Of a DNA stretch of 64,000 nucleotides, positions 9,605 through 21,457 are shown piece by piece. The notes under the pieces are model-generated. The model ran no database searches and was not told the DNA's origin. It saw only the letters and a list, made by a program, of their open reading frames with translations. The stretch is taken from positions 1,426,001 to 1,490,000 of the forward strand of contig JASISA010000040.1 in assembly GCA_031771865.1 (NCBI GenBank), given 5' to 3'. Position 1 is the first letter of the stretch. Each line of letters starts with the position of its first letter. This stretch comes from Nothophaeocryptopus gaeumannii (lineage: Eukaryota > Ascomycota > Dothideomycetes > Mycosphaerellales > Mycosphaerellaceae). Made by a program: the position numbers and the translations under genes.

Positions 9605-12588
9605 ATGCAAGTCCCTATGGTCTCCGTCCCGCTAAAGCAGACCAACGAAATCGACTGGATCGCACCCATAAAGCAGCACATTCGCATGCACTATGGCGAT
9701 GACCCGGACCGCTACAACGACGAGTGCGCCCAACTCAATCGATTACGACAGGACATGCGCGGCGCAGGCAAAGACAGTGCAGCAGGAAGAGATCTATTAT
9801 ATCGATACTATGGACAGTTGGAATTGTTAGATCTTCGGTTTCCCGTGGATGAGAACCATATCAAGATCAGCTTCACATGGTTCGATGCGTTCACGCATAA
9901 GCCGACCAGTCAATATTCGTTGGCGTATGAGAAGGCGAGCATTATCTTCAATATCTCTGCGGTATTGTCGTGTCATGCGGCGAACCAGAATCGACATGAG
10001 GATACCGGGTTGAAGACGGCGTATCATTCGTTTCAGGCGAGCGCGGGAATGTTCACGTACATCAATGAGAACTTCTTGCATGCGCCTAGTACGGATCTGA
10101 GCAGGGACACTGTCAAGACGTTGATCAGTATCATGCTGGCGCAGGGGCAAGAGGTGTTTATTGAGAAACAGGTTGTGGATAAGAAGAAGCCTGGGTTGAT
10201 TGCTAAGCTGGCTGCGCAGGCGGCGTATCTTTATGCTCAGGCTGTGGAGGGCGTGCAGGAGAATGTTTCCAAGGCTATTTTTGAGCGGGTCTGGTTCTTG
10301 GTCACGCAGATCAAGCAGCACCACCTGGCGAGCGTCGCGCAATATTACCAGGCTGTTGCGGATTACGAGGCGAACAACTACGGCCAGGCGATCGCTCGGT
10401 TGGTGGCGGCACAGAATGCAACAAAGGAAGCCAGTCGACTTGCGAACGCCTTCCCAAGCAGTGTACCGTCAATTAGCAACCTGAGCTCGGAGACCGGCTC
10501 AATACTCGCCGACATGACGAAGAAGCAAACAGCATCAATACAAGAACTGCTCGCGGAGTACAACAGGGACAACGACATGATCTACCACCAACCGGTGCCG
10601 TCAGAGAACAACCTCCCTAGCATACCGAAGCTTCCCGCGGCGAAAGCGATCCCTGTCAGCGAACTGTATCAAGGTCAGGACATTCAGAGAATCATCGGGC
10701 CCGACATCTTCCAGCGAATCGTGCCAATGTCAGTGACCGAGAGCGCAAGCTTGTACGATGAGGAGAAAGCAAAACTCATCCGCGCGGAAGGCGAGAGGGT
10801 GGAGACTGCGGATGACGAGCTGGCGACTTCATTAGACTACCTCAAGCTACCAGGCAGTTTGAACATCCTCAAAGGCGCTGTGGATCAAGACTCCATGAGC
10901 GTTGATGACGAGTTCCGCGACTGGTGCACAGAGCTGGCTGGGCACGACTCATTTGGGCCAGTATTTGATCGACTGAAGGAGGAGAAGCAGACCATCATGT
11001 CCATACTGGACAACAGCGTCAAGCAATTAGATATGGAAGAGTCTGTCTGCGAAAAGATGCGAAGCAAGTACGGCGCGGAATGGACGCAGCAGCCATCAAG
11101 TCGATTGACACAAACGCTACGAACAGACGCGAAGAGCTATCGAGCAGCGGTGGAGGAGGCTTCGACGAGCGACGCGCAGCTGTACAGCACTTTCCGACAG
11201 TACGAGTCGGATATGGACGAGATGCGATCTGCTGGTGAGACCGATGAGGCAGATGTGCTATATCAGCGTGCGATGATCAAGGCTGGTGCTGGGAAGAAGA
11301 ACACGGCGAGTCCTTCGACTGATGAGGGCAATCTGCTCGACGATGACTTTGCGGATGACTCCCGGCAGACTGTGGCGGATCAGATCGAGCGGGTGGAGGG
11401 TCTGATACAGAAGCTCCAGCTGGTCAAAAAGGAGCGCGCGCAAGTGCTGAAGGACTTGAAGGAGAAGGTGGGCATGAAATTGTTGAAGTATGTCGACGGC
11501 GCTGACAATACTCGTAGATCCACAACGACGACATCTCCAACGTTCTGATTCTCAACAAGAAGGCAGTCACGAACCAGGAGAACCAGCTCTTCAAGTCCGA
11601 GCTCGAGAAGTTCCGACCTCATCAAAATCGCATTCTGCAGGCAGTGCACAAGCAGTCGTCTCTTATGAAGGATTTGACACGGACTTATAGTGACCTACTC
11701 AAGGACAAGCGTGTACGAGGCGAGCAGAATAAGTACGAAGCCTTCTCAAGGCAGCGAAACTCTGTCCTCAGCAAGTACAAGAAGGTCTATCAAGCCTATA
11801 AGGACCTTCAACAAGGTCTATCGCGGGCGCAGCAGTTCTACAACGAGATGAAGGAGACAGTGGACAGTCTGAAGAGCAACGTCGATTCTTTCGTCGAGAA
11901 CCGCCGGTCCGAAGGCGGGCAGCTGTTGGCTGCCATCGAGGCAGCTAAAGGCAGCGGCGCAGATCGCGAGCAGGCGAGACTGAAGGAGCTCATGGAACGC
12001 ATGAGCATGAGCCCATCCACCCAGTCCTCAAACTCGCCTCAACCACAAACAGGCTTCGGCGACCAACGAAGCTCAACCCACCGCCCTCCACCGCTCCAGC
12101 CCCAAACATCATACGGAGCCCAACACACCTACAACCCAGCCGCCAGCCCACCCATCACACCCCGCTATCAACCCAACGGCGCCGGAGGAGGCATGCAGCC
12201 CCCCGCACCGTATCCTACTTTCCAACAAGCGCAACAACAACCCCAAGCAGCCCAATACAACCCCAACCAGTACGGCGCCATGTCCCCTCCCGCCCACCAA
12301 CAATACTTCTCCCCGCCTCCAAATCAACAATACAACAACTACCAGCAACCTTCCACGACGCAGTATAGTCAACATCAGCCGCCGCAACAGTTTGGTGGGT
12401 CCCAAGTGCCTCAGGGATGGCAGCCTCCTCCGCCTCCGCCGGGTCCGCCGCCGAGTCAGGATTATAGTGCGATGCAGGCGAGTGGGTATCCTGCTGGGCC
12501 TGGAGGGTATGCGCAGGATCCGAGGAGGAGTCAGCAGCAGAATGGTGCTGGTGGGGATCCGTGGGCTGGGTTGAGTGCGTGGAAGTAG
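9605..12588 (+). CDS. BRO1: BRO1-domain vacuolar/endosomal sorting protein
   Basis: There are two exons, 9605-11467 and 11518-12588, about 977 residues. The intron starts GTGGGC and ends CGTAG with a GCTGAC branch site, and joins DLKEK to IHNDDISNVL in phase 0. The frame is open from 9557, but MQVPMVSVPLK at 9605 matches the usual BRO1 start. The Bro1 domain covers roughly 1-390 (EIDWIAP, YGDDPDRY, RQDMRGAGKDSAAGRDLLYR, YGQLELLDLRFP). A helical V-domain follows (to about 790), then a Q/P-rich tail with polyproline (QPPPPPPGPPP). Fungal Bro1 binds ESCRT-III Snf7 and recruits the deubiquitinase Doa4 at endosomes; Rim20 is the pH-signalling paralogue. The long proline-rich tail favours Bro1, but Rim20 is not fully excluded. 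Confidence 0.88.
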
Positions 12589-12884
12589 AAAGACGGTAGA
12601 AAGGAGATGAAAGGAAAGCATGGTGATTGATGTCGAGTTTTGTGTTTTGTGCGATGCATGGCACAGGTGTCACTTTTTCTGTTTTGAATTCGCGCGAAAG
12701 CATTGCGGAGATGGTGAAGGTAGGAAACGTGCATATGAGAACAGGATGACATGGGAGTTTTGATGATTTCGTAGCGAGCATCCATTCATACTCTTACGTA
12801 GAAGAGGCCAAAAGACGAGGTTTATATCAGCCCCGGATCCAGGACTTTGCTTTCCTTCACGGCATCTTCTATCCTGGCAGCCAC

Positions 12885-13988
12885 CTAGGCCACCGATCGC
12901 TTTACCATCTCCATCCGCAACCGATGCTTTCCATCCTCTGCCTCATACACCGGACTATCCACCACTTCGTCCTCCTCATCCATCTCCCTCATCCAACCAC
13001 TCCACACGGAAGCTGGTCTCATCCTCACCACCTCCTGACCCTCCAAAACCCCCGGTCGCTCCATCTCTTCAGTCCTTGCGACAACCTTCCCTTTCAGCTT
13101 CACCTCCTTCCCATCAAACTGGCTCGACAGATGCTGCGCCAATCGCACAATAGCGAACTGTACGTATGACAGCATCTCCCTCCTCCAGTCTTCGCCGGCG
13201 TTCAGCACAGCTGGTAGAGGGAGCTGCTCGCCTGATGCTACCGTGGACAGGAGATTATCTTCGCTACCGGCGTGCTGTATGGTACGGAATACGATGTCAA
13301 GGCAGCGTTCGTTGGAGGCGGGCATGCTGAAGAGGATGTCGAGGTTGCTGAGGATGACCCAGCGGCGGGAGGCGAGGTGGTTGTAGTAGTGCGGTTGTGG
13401 GCGAGGGGTTGGTGAAGGGATGAAACTCGCCCCGGTGAATGTTTGCTCGCCCGTGATGTCGAAGTAGCTGACGGCGTTGTTGAGGAACGTTTGGAGGGAT
13501 TGGACGGCGAATTTGAAGAGTTCGGTGCTGTATTCTTGGTTGATGAAGTCGAAAGAGGTTCGGCGGCCGGAGATGGCTTTCTTCGTGATTGCCAGGGCGG
13601 CTTGTATGTGCGCCATGAGCGGGCCTCCTCGCGTGGGGACGACTTCGTGTTTGAGGAGTCTGGCGTTTGCTTTGTGCAGAAGGTGCCACAGCTGCTCTTG
13701 TCCGGCGGTGAGGGCGGATTGGATGCCATTTTGACCTGGTCGTGGTCGAAAGGATGCCATTGGTTTAGGTGGCGGTGGATACATCTTGTGCTGCTCTGCT
13801 TCTGTGCCGGGAACGACTTGGTCATCCCAGCCCCAAATGTGAACGGATAAGGCGATCTCAGCGGTGGACTTGACTGGAATGAACCATGCGGAGAGCGAAC
13901 GAGCGAGCGCCATCAGCGCTAACACGACGCACTTGAACAACGCAGCGCGGCTGTGGAGGCCGCGCCATTCTGTCTCCGGCAGAGTCAT
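12885..13988 (-). CDS. Unrecognised fungal protein, main exon
   Basis: The open frame runs from 14039; the first ATG is at 13988 (MTLPETEWRG), giving 367 residues. A hydrophobic stretch near the start (FKCVVLALMALARSLSAWF) may be a membrane segment. The remainder is helical and polar, with TSFDFINQEYSTELFKFAVQ and HLASRRWVILSNLDILFSMP. The C-terminus is acidic (EMDEEDEVVDSPVYEAEDGK). I recognise no family. The frame at 14133-14504 just upstream on the same strand is probably an earlier exon, so this start is provisional. The frame is far too long to be chance and has a normal amino-acid composition. Confidence 0.6.
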   Translation of the reverse strand: MTLPETEWRGLHSRAALFKCVVLALMALARSLSAWFIPVKSTAEIALSVHIWGWDDQVVPGTEAEQHKMYPPPPKPMASFRPRPGQNGIQSALTAGQEQLWHLLHKANARLLKHEVVPTRGGPLMAHIQAALAITKKAISGRRTSFDFINQEYSTELFKFAVQSLQTFLNNAVSYFDITGEQTFTGASFIPSPTPRPQPHYYNHLASRRWVILSNLDILFSMPASNERCLDIVFRTIQHAGSEDNLLSTVASGEQLPLPAVLNAGEDWRREMLSYVQFAIVRLAQHLSSQFDGKEVKLKGKVVARTEEMERPGVLEGQEVVRMRPASVWSGWMREMDEEDEVVDSPVYEAEDGKHRLRMEMVKRSVA

Positions 13989-14132
13989 CGGCTTATGGTC
14001 CTCAACCGTACAGTGACCTCTGCTCCGGAGCAGCAGCAAAGCAACTCGAGTGTCAGGTCCAGAACGCCGTCTTCGGCAGGGTCCTTTGCCAGCAGCTCGC
14101 TCAGATCCATACTGATGATGGAGTAGCGCAGT

Positions 14133-14504
14133 CTAATGGGGCCAGGTCCAGCATATCGTCGTGTCAAGCCAGTCTGCCAATGTAGGTTGTTGGAGCACAG
14201 GTTCGCGCTGCTGCCACTCGCGGCGAGCGTATTCGGCAGTGATCCCAATAGCCTCCTCGCAGTACGAGAAGGCCCGTCTTTTGTCCTCAACGGCGACAAG
14301 GTTGAGATCCAACCGAGGCACTGATCTGCAGGCAACGAAGACGTTGTCAAGAAGCTCTGTGTAAAAGGCCAAACCAAGCTCGAGCGGAAGAGCCTTCCGC
14401 AAAAAGAAAAGCCAATGCTCCATTTCGCCCAAAGCGGCGTCGAAAGACCGCGTGATGTCTCGTCGGCGCAGGCCTTCCCTCTCCACTGCATTGCTCGACG
14501 ACAT
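14133..14504 (-). CDS. Probable 5' exon(s) of the 12885-13988 gene
   Basis: The 123-residue frame starts MSSSNAVEREGLRRRDITRS and reads as a normal helical protein (GEMEHWLFFLRKALPLELGL, RRAFSYCEEAIGITAEYAR). It stops shortly after QQREPVLQQPTL. In another frame just downstream lies RYSIISMDLSELLAKDPAED, which also looks coding. One or two short introns between 14200 and 14000 would join these to the next frame. I could not fix the sites, so the exon ends are uncertain. Confidence 0.45.
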   Translation of the reverse strand: MSSSNAVEREGLRRRDITRSFDAALGEMEHWLFFLRKALPLELGLAFYTELLDNVFVACRSVPRLDLNLVAVEDKRRAFSYCEEAIGITAEYARREWQQREPVLQQPTLADWLDTTICWTWPH

Positions 14505-14879
14505 GCTGCCGGCGTCGAGCTTGATCGCAGAGCCCGTTCAATCCTCCGCGAGGTCAACTGGCGACGGCAGGCAGGTGAACGTAATCCACCGGAACTCCAC
14601 CTGCTCGCTAACACCAGGGACGTACAACTGATCGGTGGAAGATCGTGTGCAGTCCCTGTCGACGGTGTAGCTGTGGTGAAGTTCTGGATTGGATGTTTGT
14701 AGGGGAAAAGAACCAAGTGGAACGAGGAGGAAAGCAAACGTTACTTCAGGGTGTCTTTCAGCACGGACCACAGCGATGTGAATGAAGGTCACACACAACG
14801 GCTCTACATATGGACAACGCTCACACAAGGGATTATGTACTGCTATCGTGACTTCGATGGCAGGCCTTTGGCATTCCGA

Positions 14880-15830
14880 GAATCGCTTGGGATTGGATGA
14901 ATGCTACAAGATGAAGTGCTTTGCGCCAAGCTGAGCGGGTGTTCCTCTCGCCATGATGGCGCATGAACGCTCGTTCTAGGGCGTACAATGCAGATGCTGT
15001 ATTTGAGATACTATGGATGAGCCTTGGCCTCTTCGATGAATAAGCTCCTATAACCATAGTTGGGATAGTATACACGCCGTTATCCAGCTTTACACCAAGC
15101 TGAGTGGGTATGCTTCTTGCCACTATAGTGCATGAACGCTTTTCCTAGGACGCAAAATACATATTTTATATTTGACATACTATCGATGTGCCTTGGCCTT
15201 TACCATGTTTTCAGAGCCTGGACCGATGTTGGCGTGTTGTGCACTGGGTTGTGCATCTTTCCTCAGCCTTGCGCGCGATCTTCGTGCCAAGCCGAGCAGC
15301 TGGACAACCATCCTTCTGGCCTTGATAGCATAGGGACGCTCTACGTAGGGCACACAAACAGGACATGAAGCTTAACATATTGTGGACCTTTATTAGCCCC
15401 TACCATGATCTAACAGCCTGAACCGAGATTGGACAGTTATGCGCGGTGTTGTGCAGCTTTGCACAGCTTTGCGCTAAAGTAAGCAGCCCAACAACCATCC
15501 TTCTGGCTTAACAGCAGATGAACGCTCGTCCTAGGGCATACAAACAGGACATGAAGCTTAAGATGTTGTGGACCTGTATTAGCCTTTAGTATGATTTAAC
15601 AGCCTGAACCGAGATGGACTGTTATACACGGTGTCGTGCAGCTTTGTACAGCTTTGCGCTAAGGTGAGCAGCCCAACAGCCATCTTTCTGGTCTTAATAG
15701 CGGATGAACGCTCGTCCTAGGGCGCATGCACCGGGCATAATATTCAAGATACTACCGGATTCCCTTAGCCTCTGCGATGGGTTTACAGCCATGACCGTGG
15801 ATCGCTTGTTAAGAATCTCGACGTTCGGAG
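14880..15830 (+). repeat. Degenerate tandem repeat, about 186-bp unit, five copies
   Basis: A conserved block ATGAACGCTCGTCCTAGGGC recurs at 14963, 15132 (variant), 15329 (more diverged, with GGGACGCT), 15518 and 15704, at intervals of 169, 197, 189 and 186 bases. Other blocks recur in the same order: CAACCATCCTTCTGG, AACAGGACATGAAGCTTAA, AACAGCCTGAACCGAGAT and GTGCAGCTTTGCACAGCTTT. Copies 3-5 are closest to each other and the outer copies are more diverged, as in an ageing satellite array. Short frames inside are not conserved between copies, so it is non-coding. Confidence 0.8.
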
Positions 15831-15955
15831 GTATGTTAACGGGAGTCTCGGATCCCTTCCTGCACCTCTTGGCAAACCCTCGGCAACGCAGCGCAATGAG
15901 CTACGGAAGCGCAACAGAGGATGAACTTTCTCGATACGGGCGAGCTACAGCGACC

Positions 15956-16684
15956 TCAAGGCGCCGGGACAACTGAACGCCATAGCCGTACTGTTTTTCG
16001 AGTCCTCCCACCAAAAGGCACACTCACGACCTGCGCAGTCCCGACCAGAGCGTGCGTTGCAAGTCTCGCCATCAGCTCCTTTCTCTGATCACTCATCACG
16101 TCGGCTGTTGGCACTCTCTGGCCTTCGCTATCCATATACTTGGAGTTGCGTCCAGGTCCGACACACGCCTCCAGAGCGCGACGAGCCGCAAGGATCCTTC
16201 CTGCATCCGAGCCAGTGTACATGTACAGCGCATCAAGTGCATCCTGGATCTCTTTTGGAACATTGCACTCAATTGGGCCATATCGATCGATGATATCTTC
16301 ATTGTACCAATTCGGCCAAGTTCTCAAGTCTGGATCTGGCTGCTCGAAGTACTTGGTTATCGACCTTGCCACGGCTTGGAGTGCTGCTTGGGTAGCATTG
16401 AACAGCTGTTGTGAGAACTTTTGAGTGGGCCAGTAGCGGCACTCTTCTTGGAGCTTGATGCACTCCTTAATCACGGCGAAGGCTTTCTGCGTTCGGCCTC
16501 TGATATCGTGGTCTGATAGCTGGATGATTTCTTTGAGATTCTTGCGGATGCGGGAGAGTGTTGTGCGTCTGCGGAGCTTCAGTTTCAGCTTCCCCCAGAG
16601 GGACAGCTTAAATGTTTCCCAGGTGTTGTACGAGGACATACTAAGCAACTTGGTGCAGACGAGAAGTGCAAGCGAAGCTGCCAC
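15956..16684 (-). CDS. Hypothetical protein
   Basis: A 242-residue frame; MSSYNTWETFKLSLWGKLKL (start 16639) is the likelier start because the 15 residues before it look like read-through. The N-terminal part is basic (KLKLKLRRRTTLSRIRKNLK). The middle is helical with conserved-looking aromatic residues (RTWPNWYNEDIIDRYGPIEC). I recognise no family. It abuts the tandem repeat and is in the same orientation as a weaker frame at 17054-17320 with a vaguely similar helical pattern (RIAQNVLQECINSIEER). Composition supports a real protein, but no homologue is apparent. Confidence 0.5.
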   Translation of the reverse strand: MAASLALLVCTKLLSMSSYNTWETFKLSLWGKLKLKLRRRTTLSRIRKNLKEIIQLSDHDIRGRTQKAFAVIKECIKLQEECRYWPTQKFSQQLFNATQAALQAVARSITKYFEQPDPDLRTWPNWYNEDIIDRYGPIECNVPKEIQDALDALYMYTGSDAGRILAARRALEACVGPGRNSKYMDSEGQRVPTADVMSDQRKELMARLATHALVGTAQVVSVPFGGRTRKTVRLWRSVVPAP

Positions 16685-17053
16685 TCATTTATTTGCACTC
16701 GCAAAACAGGCAACCTTCTTCGATGAAGATCAAATCGAAGCTCTGGAGCAAACAACATGGAAGACATCAGACACGACTCTGCCTGTCTCGAATGCAGACG
16801 TTTCTACCTGACTGATCGGTCCTCATGGTAATAGAGAGGGCTCTGGTCCTGGAAGATTCTCAACGTTCGATGGCCAAGCACATCTTCTCTTCGTTTCTGA
16901 ACCGTGGGCGGACATAATCCAGGACATCAACAACGGCCCTTGCCTTTACGCATTCTTTCCAACTACCAGGCTACAAGACAGTACTGCCTCCCAAGTCGAC
17001 ATTCCTGCTCCCTGGTTTCTCAAACTTTCGATTCACATGCTGCGCAACTCCGA

Positions 17054-17320
17054 TCAATTCAGGAGTCTCCCGATGAGCTCGTTGTCTGCAGCCTTCCACT
17101 CTGATTTACCGGCAGGCCCACCATCCACTGGAGCCCGCTCCTCAATAGAGTTGATGCATTCCTGGAGAACATTCTGAGCAATGCGGGTTCTGGCAGAACT
17201 CGCTGTACCCAGACTGAAGAGTGCATCCAGCTGCTCAGCAATCTTTTGAAAAGTGCTGAACATCTCTGAATCGTGTTCATGCTGGTCGACGACAAACTTC
17301 TTCACCGGCCACGGCGTCAA
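17054..17320 (-). CDS. Short hypothetical frame, possibly an exon
   Basis: An 88-residue frame, MTPWPVKKFVVDQHEHDSEM, followed by a helical segment (QKIAEQLDALFSLG) and KSEWKAADNELIGRLLN. No known motif. It may be a small gene or an exon of the 15956-16684 gene. Kept because the composition is protein-like. Confidence 0.3.
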   Translation of the reverse strand: MTPWPVKKFVVDQHEHDSEMFSTFQKIAEQLDALFSLGTASSARTRIAQNVLQECINSIEERAPVDGGPAGKSEWKAADNELIGRLLN

Positions 17321-17891
17321 AGCATCAGCGGGAGAAGCGTATATGGAAGACTGATACTCGACTCTTTTGAAAAGTAACTGCAGTAAGGCCTACAGGTGAT
17401 CGAAGAGCTGACCTAGGTATGCATCGTCTAGACCTGAGTTGGTTTTGCTGTCGGTATGGAGTTGCATGCACCGTCTGAGTCCATCGAAGGCAAATCGGAC
17501 GTCCGTACTACAGATATCTACCAAGCAAGCAACACTATAAAGGACCCATATAAGAGACGTCAAGGCATCCCCAGAGAGTTGTCCCAGTCCTACTCACTTC
17601 ACGCACCTTCTCGACACGAGATCAATACGATCAATCCAACTGTGCTTCGTCTAAACGAGCGATCTCATCCGGTAAACAGATATCTATCAGCCTCAGTCAC
17701 AAAACATCCTCCTAACTTGATCCTCCGATCTCCCACCAGTCTCAGAGCTGAACTGCGCCATCACATATTGCGCGACTCCCATTCAGATACCGGGAGCAAA
17801 AGATCAGGATGATTGCTGCTTTTGCTTTGCGCTCAGTGACTGCTCTCAGCAGTACCCAATCTTGAGGTTCAACACTTCCCCCTGACTACAT

Positions 17892-19622
17892 CTATCCACC
17901 ACCCCCAACAACACACCAAACCACCCTAAACGGCACAATGACCGACCAAAACACAACCTCCGCCAAATGAGCCACCACAATCCCAGCCTTCCAAACCATA
18001 GCCAAAACCGTACAAACCGCCAACGCATGACCCGCCAAACTCAAGACCATTTTCAACACCTCGATTTTCTCCTTCACAGGAACACCCGGATCCTTGAGCA
18101 TTTCCAGCGTTCTAATCTCGGGCAACTGAAGAGAGCCCAAATACGTCACGAGCGAGGCGAGGTAGCCCAGCATGGTCTCGACGTAGTGCTCGAGTTGATG
18201 AAAATGCTTGTCGGCCATATTCAAACCACCAGAAGACGAATGCTGAGCTTCGAACAATGAAGAGGCTTGGCGGATGACCGTCTCGGTAGAAGCTTTCCTC
18301 CTCTCCACACAGGTTGTCCCATCTTCACTCGTACAGCCGAATGAACATACCCTTTTGGCTTGCAACAACATCTCCTTTCGCTGGCTCTCAGACAACCCGG
18401 CGAATTCCGGTCGTACAAGCCTGACACGCGGCAAACTTCTAAGATCCCAACTGCTTCCTCCCTTTCCCTCATCATCTTGAATATCAGGAGAAGCACAGGA
18501 TGGGCGTCTGGCCGCTGATGCCACCTTCCTCTTATCTGAAGCAAGGTTATATTGATCGTCCTTGGCAGACTCGGCAACTGTTGAGGCAGTTCTCGGCGCC
18601 GAGTGATGTTGTTTAAATTTAGGGTTTCGCAAGATCACCCCGTCCAGCGTTGCCAAGTGAGGCTCGGCGTGCTTGGGGTTTCGAGAGGCGGTCGGAAATG
18701 TCTGATGCTGCGCGGAAGGGTGGTGGTGATCCTGATGGCGAGTAATGACAGTCTCAATCTTTGAAGAATCTGTTGAGACAGTCTTTGCGGTGCTGGAGAT
18801 GGTGCTATTGTGCTCGAGGCCGCGTGGTGAGCCTGCAGATCCATCTCTTGCATATGCGCGTCCACAACTGAGGATTCTGTCAATTTTGGTGTTCTGCCTC
18901 TTGTGTACAGTGATTGCAGGAGGCTCTGTACCCTCACGTGTAGTTTGTTGCTTCGACACTGAACTGTACGGAGTGAATCGCCACCCTCCAGGTGGACATG
19001 GCGAACAGACCATATGCTCAGCTTCATTCGGACACTTGTCACATTCTCTTGCCTGATCTAGGAACAGACGACGGTCATACCCTTCGCTTGAGACACGCCT
19101 AGCTTTGTGTCGGTAGTGCTCGAGAGCCTCAATTTGCTCTTGCGAGTAGCCTGGGTATGAAAATGGTTGTGGCTCCTGAGCACTCGGCATATGTACCAAC
19201 TTGTCGTCTTCAGACTCTGAGAAGCCACATGGGCGGTCAAGTTTGGCGGGCGTACATGATCTTGGAGAAGCAGTCATTGGGACTTCTTCAATGTAGCAGC
19301 CGTCTTGATTATTAGACCACTTCCTCACACCACCTCCACTAATTTTCCGTCCCTCGTTGGCCTTTCGAAGCGGCGGTCTCTGCTTGCGTGTTGGAGATCC
19401 ATGCTGCGCCAACTTTCGGCCCAGGTCTAAAGCATCACCAGGCGAGGCAGGGGTACAAGGTGTTCTCGTCCCTACGCTTGGTGATATGAGGCCAGTCTGC
19501 GGATTGGCGGCTCTAGCAGTGATGTAGTCATCGCTGTCTTTCATTCGCATGCTGGGCCGTTGGACTTCGGATACGCTGCGCGTGGGTGTAGCTGGATCGT
19601 GTCTCGGAGGGGTGACGTGCAC
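17892..19622 (-). CDS. Hypothetical fungal protein with C-terminal membrane helices
   Basis: An intronless 576-residue frame starting MHVTPPRHDPATPTRSVSEV. About 470 residues are disordered, rich in S, T, P and basic residues, with a cysteine cluster around 190-207 (CDKCPNEAEHMVCSPCPPGG). The last ~110 residues are ordered: a helix with HQLEHYVETMLGYLASLVTY, then ALAVCTVLAMVWKAGIVVAH and VVFWSVIVPFRVVWCVV, which read as two membrane segments. It is probably a tail-anchored membrane protein with a long cytosolic region. I recognise no family name. Confidence 0.7.
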   Translation of the reverse strand: MHVTPPRHDPATPTRSVSEVQRPSMRMKDSDDYITARAANPQTGLISPSVGTRTPCTPASPGDALDLGRKLAQHGSPTRKQRPPLRKANEGRKISGGGVRKWSNNQDGCYIEEVPMTASPRSCTPAKLDRPCGFSESEDDKLVHMPSAQEPQPFSYPGYSQEQIEALEHYRHKARRVSSEGYDRRLFLDQARECDKCPNEAEHMVCSPCPPGGWRFTPYSSVSKQQTTREGTEPPAITVHKRQNTKIDRILSCGRAYARDGSAGSPRGLEHNSTISSTAKTVSTDSSKIETVITRHQDHHHPSAQHQTFPTASRNPKHAEPHLATLDGVILRNPKFKQHHSAPRTASTVAESAKDDQYNLASDKRKVASAARRPSCASPDIQDDEGKGGSSWDLRSLPRVRLVRPEFAGLSESQRKEMLLQAKRVCSFGCTSEDGTTCVERRKASTETVIRQASSLFEAQHSSSGGLNMADKHFHQLEHYVETMLGYLASLVTYLGSLQLPEIRTLEMLKDPGVPVKEKIEVLKMVLSLAGHALAVCTVLAMVWKAGIVVAHLAEVVFWSVIVPFRVVWCVVGGGG

Positions 19623-21427
19623 GAATGTTCGGATTCTGGACCGGAGACTTTGGTGTTGCAGTCTCCAGTGAGGAGGGCAAAGTTCTGGTGCTTCTGCTTT
19701 CTATGCTTGAAGTGTGGTACTTTGTTTAGTAGGATCAATTATGAAAGGTAGAGATGAATTGAAGAGCAATGATACTCTTGATTCTTCTGGAGCTGTATGC
19801 ATGGTGTCGTGCTGGAGATATGTGCTGCAATGGAATGCGGGCTCATCGGCAGAGCAACGATGGAAATTCGACAAGCCATTGAACAGGCCGAACTTTTCCA
19901 TACCTACCTGTCGCACTTACCATACTCAAAGTATTATCATCGAGAGTCGCACCTGCTACTCCGCCGGACTGGATTGTTAGAGCCTCAGGAAGCGCAGCAC
20001 CGAACATCCACGGTCTCAAAGAGGATGTGTATAATATCCAAGCGTGAGTTCTCTTCGTATCGTCAACAGAGCTTCCGATCCGGTCATTCTCGTCGGCCGA
20101 CATGGCAATCCTGGAATCTCTGCAATCGGAAATGCAGGAACAAGTGTTGGTCTGACGTCTGTGGTCTGCTGTCGAAGCTGCCCTGGCTTGGTGGGAAGAA
20201 GCTGGGCAAGCTTAACGTTGTCGGAACGTCCGGCTTTCGTGGCAAGCTCAAAGCTTCGGCTTACCCATCTGCTGCTTTACTGACTGCTGACTACCAAGAC
20301 ATTCAACTCGTTTTGCGCACACACGGGACGGCCGCGCAAGGCACATGCAAAAGCGAACCTGGCTGCCGCTGCTCGCATCTGCGCTGACGCATGCGTCGCG
20401 GCGATCTTGGAACCTGAGGATGTGAAGTCATGCTGCTCGCATCCGCGAAACCCCGTAGTATCAGAAGCCAGCGCCCGGTCTTCGCTTTGCCAGAAAAACC
20501 ACGCCGTATGACGTGCCAAGTCCAGGAGGTCGGATCAGGATACACGAAGCCTGATCTTCTACCAGGAAGAGATTCCAAGAGGAGTAATACCAAGAGGCTC
20601 ACGTTTCGCTGGGCAATGGCAGATGCAATGGATCCCGTTGAGTGACTGGCTTGATCGCGGCGCAGTCAAATTCAAATCCGGCGAATGCTTTGCGCACACG
20701 TATGTCCAAGTGTCGATATCTGCAACATTGCGCTGGACGTCCAAGAGGCTTGGGTGTAACGAAATAGCGGTGGAGGTGTCGTTGACAAGACAGCCAAGTG
20801 CGCGGTGAAACGAGCGTTCGTCGTAGGAGACAAGACAGTGGGGAGCAGGCTTCTTTTCGTTGAGAGCCGAGGGACAGCGGTTTCGAGGCGGGATCAAGAT
20901 GTCAAAGTGAAGCAATCTTTCTTCCGTTGCGGACAATGTGGATATGCGCGCTCAGATCAATGGGTAGATAGGATGGCACCGGATTTGGCAATTCGAGCCT
21001 GGATGGCTTCCCCCGTGTACGAGACTGACAGAGGCACTCTGAGGCGTCGCAGCTGGATCGCGGCGCGCCTCATGTTCATGTCTGCGTGGAACAGTCTTGG
21101 CGCTGAGCACACCCGCGCTGTTCCCTTCTGCTTGTCACCCCCTGGACGAGGTCCGTCTCTGCACGCAGACAAAGCCCCTTGTTTCACAGCTAACAAGACA
21201 ACCTTAGGAACGAGGAGTTCATACTCAATAGCCTGATCAATAGAAGTGATGGAAGCCCTTCTTTATAGGCGCTTTTAATTCCCTCAGAAGACCTGCCCTA
21301 CTAAGTCATTTATAGACCTTAAGTACGTGTAGCTACGCACACTCTAGTCGCTATTGTACCTACGACTTCCTCCTTACCTTTACTAATTGTCCTTACTCGG
21401 ACGACTTCCTCCTTCCCTTCAATAATC
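19623..21427. other. Gene-poor region
   Basis: Only short frames with no motifs or coherent exon structure. Base composition is mixed up to about 21240, where an AT-rich stretch begins. Confidence 0.4.
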
Positions 21428-21457
21428 TACCTTGTCGAATCGAGAATTACAAGACTA

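Noticed and set aside
15132..15368. Short frames inside the tandem repeat starting MNAFPRTQN and similar
   Set aside because: They begin at the conserved ATGAACGCT block of each repeat unit but are not maintained between copies, so they are by-products of the satellite sequence.
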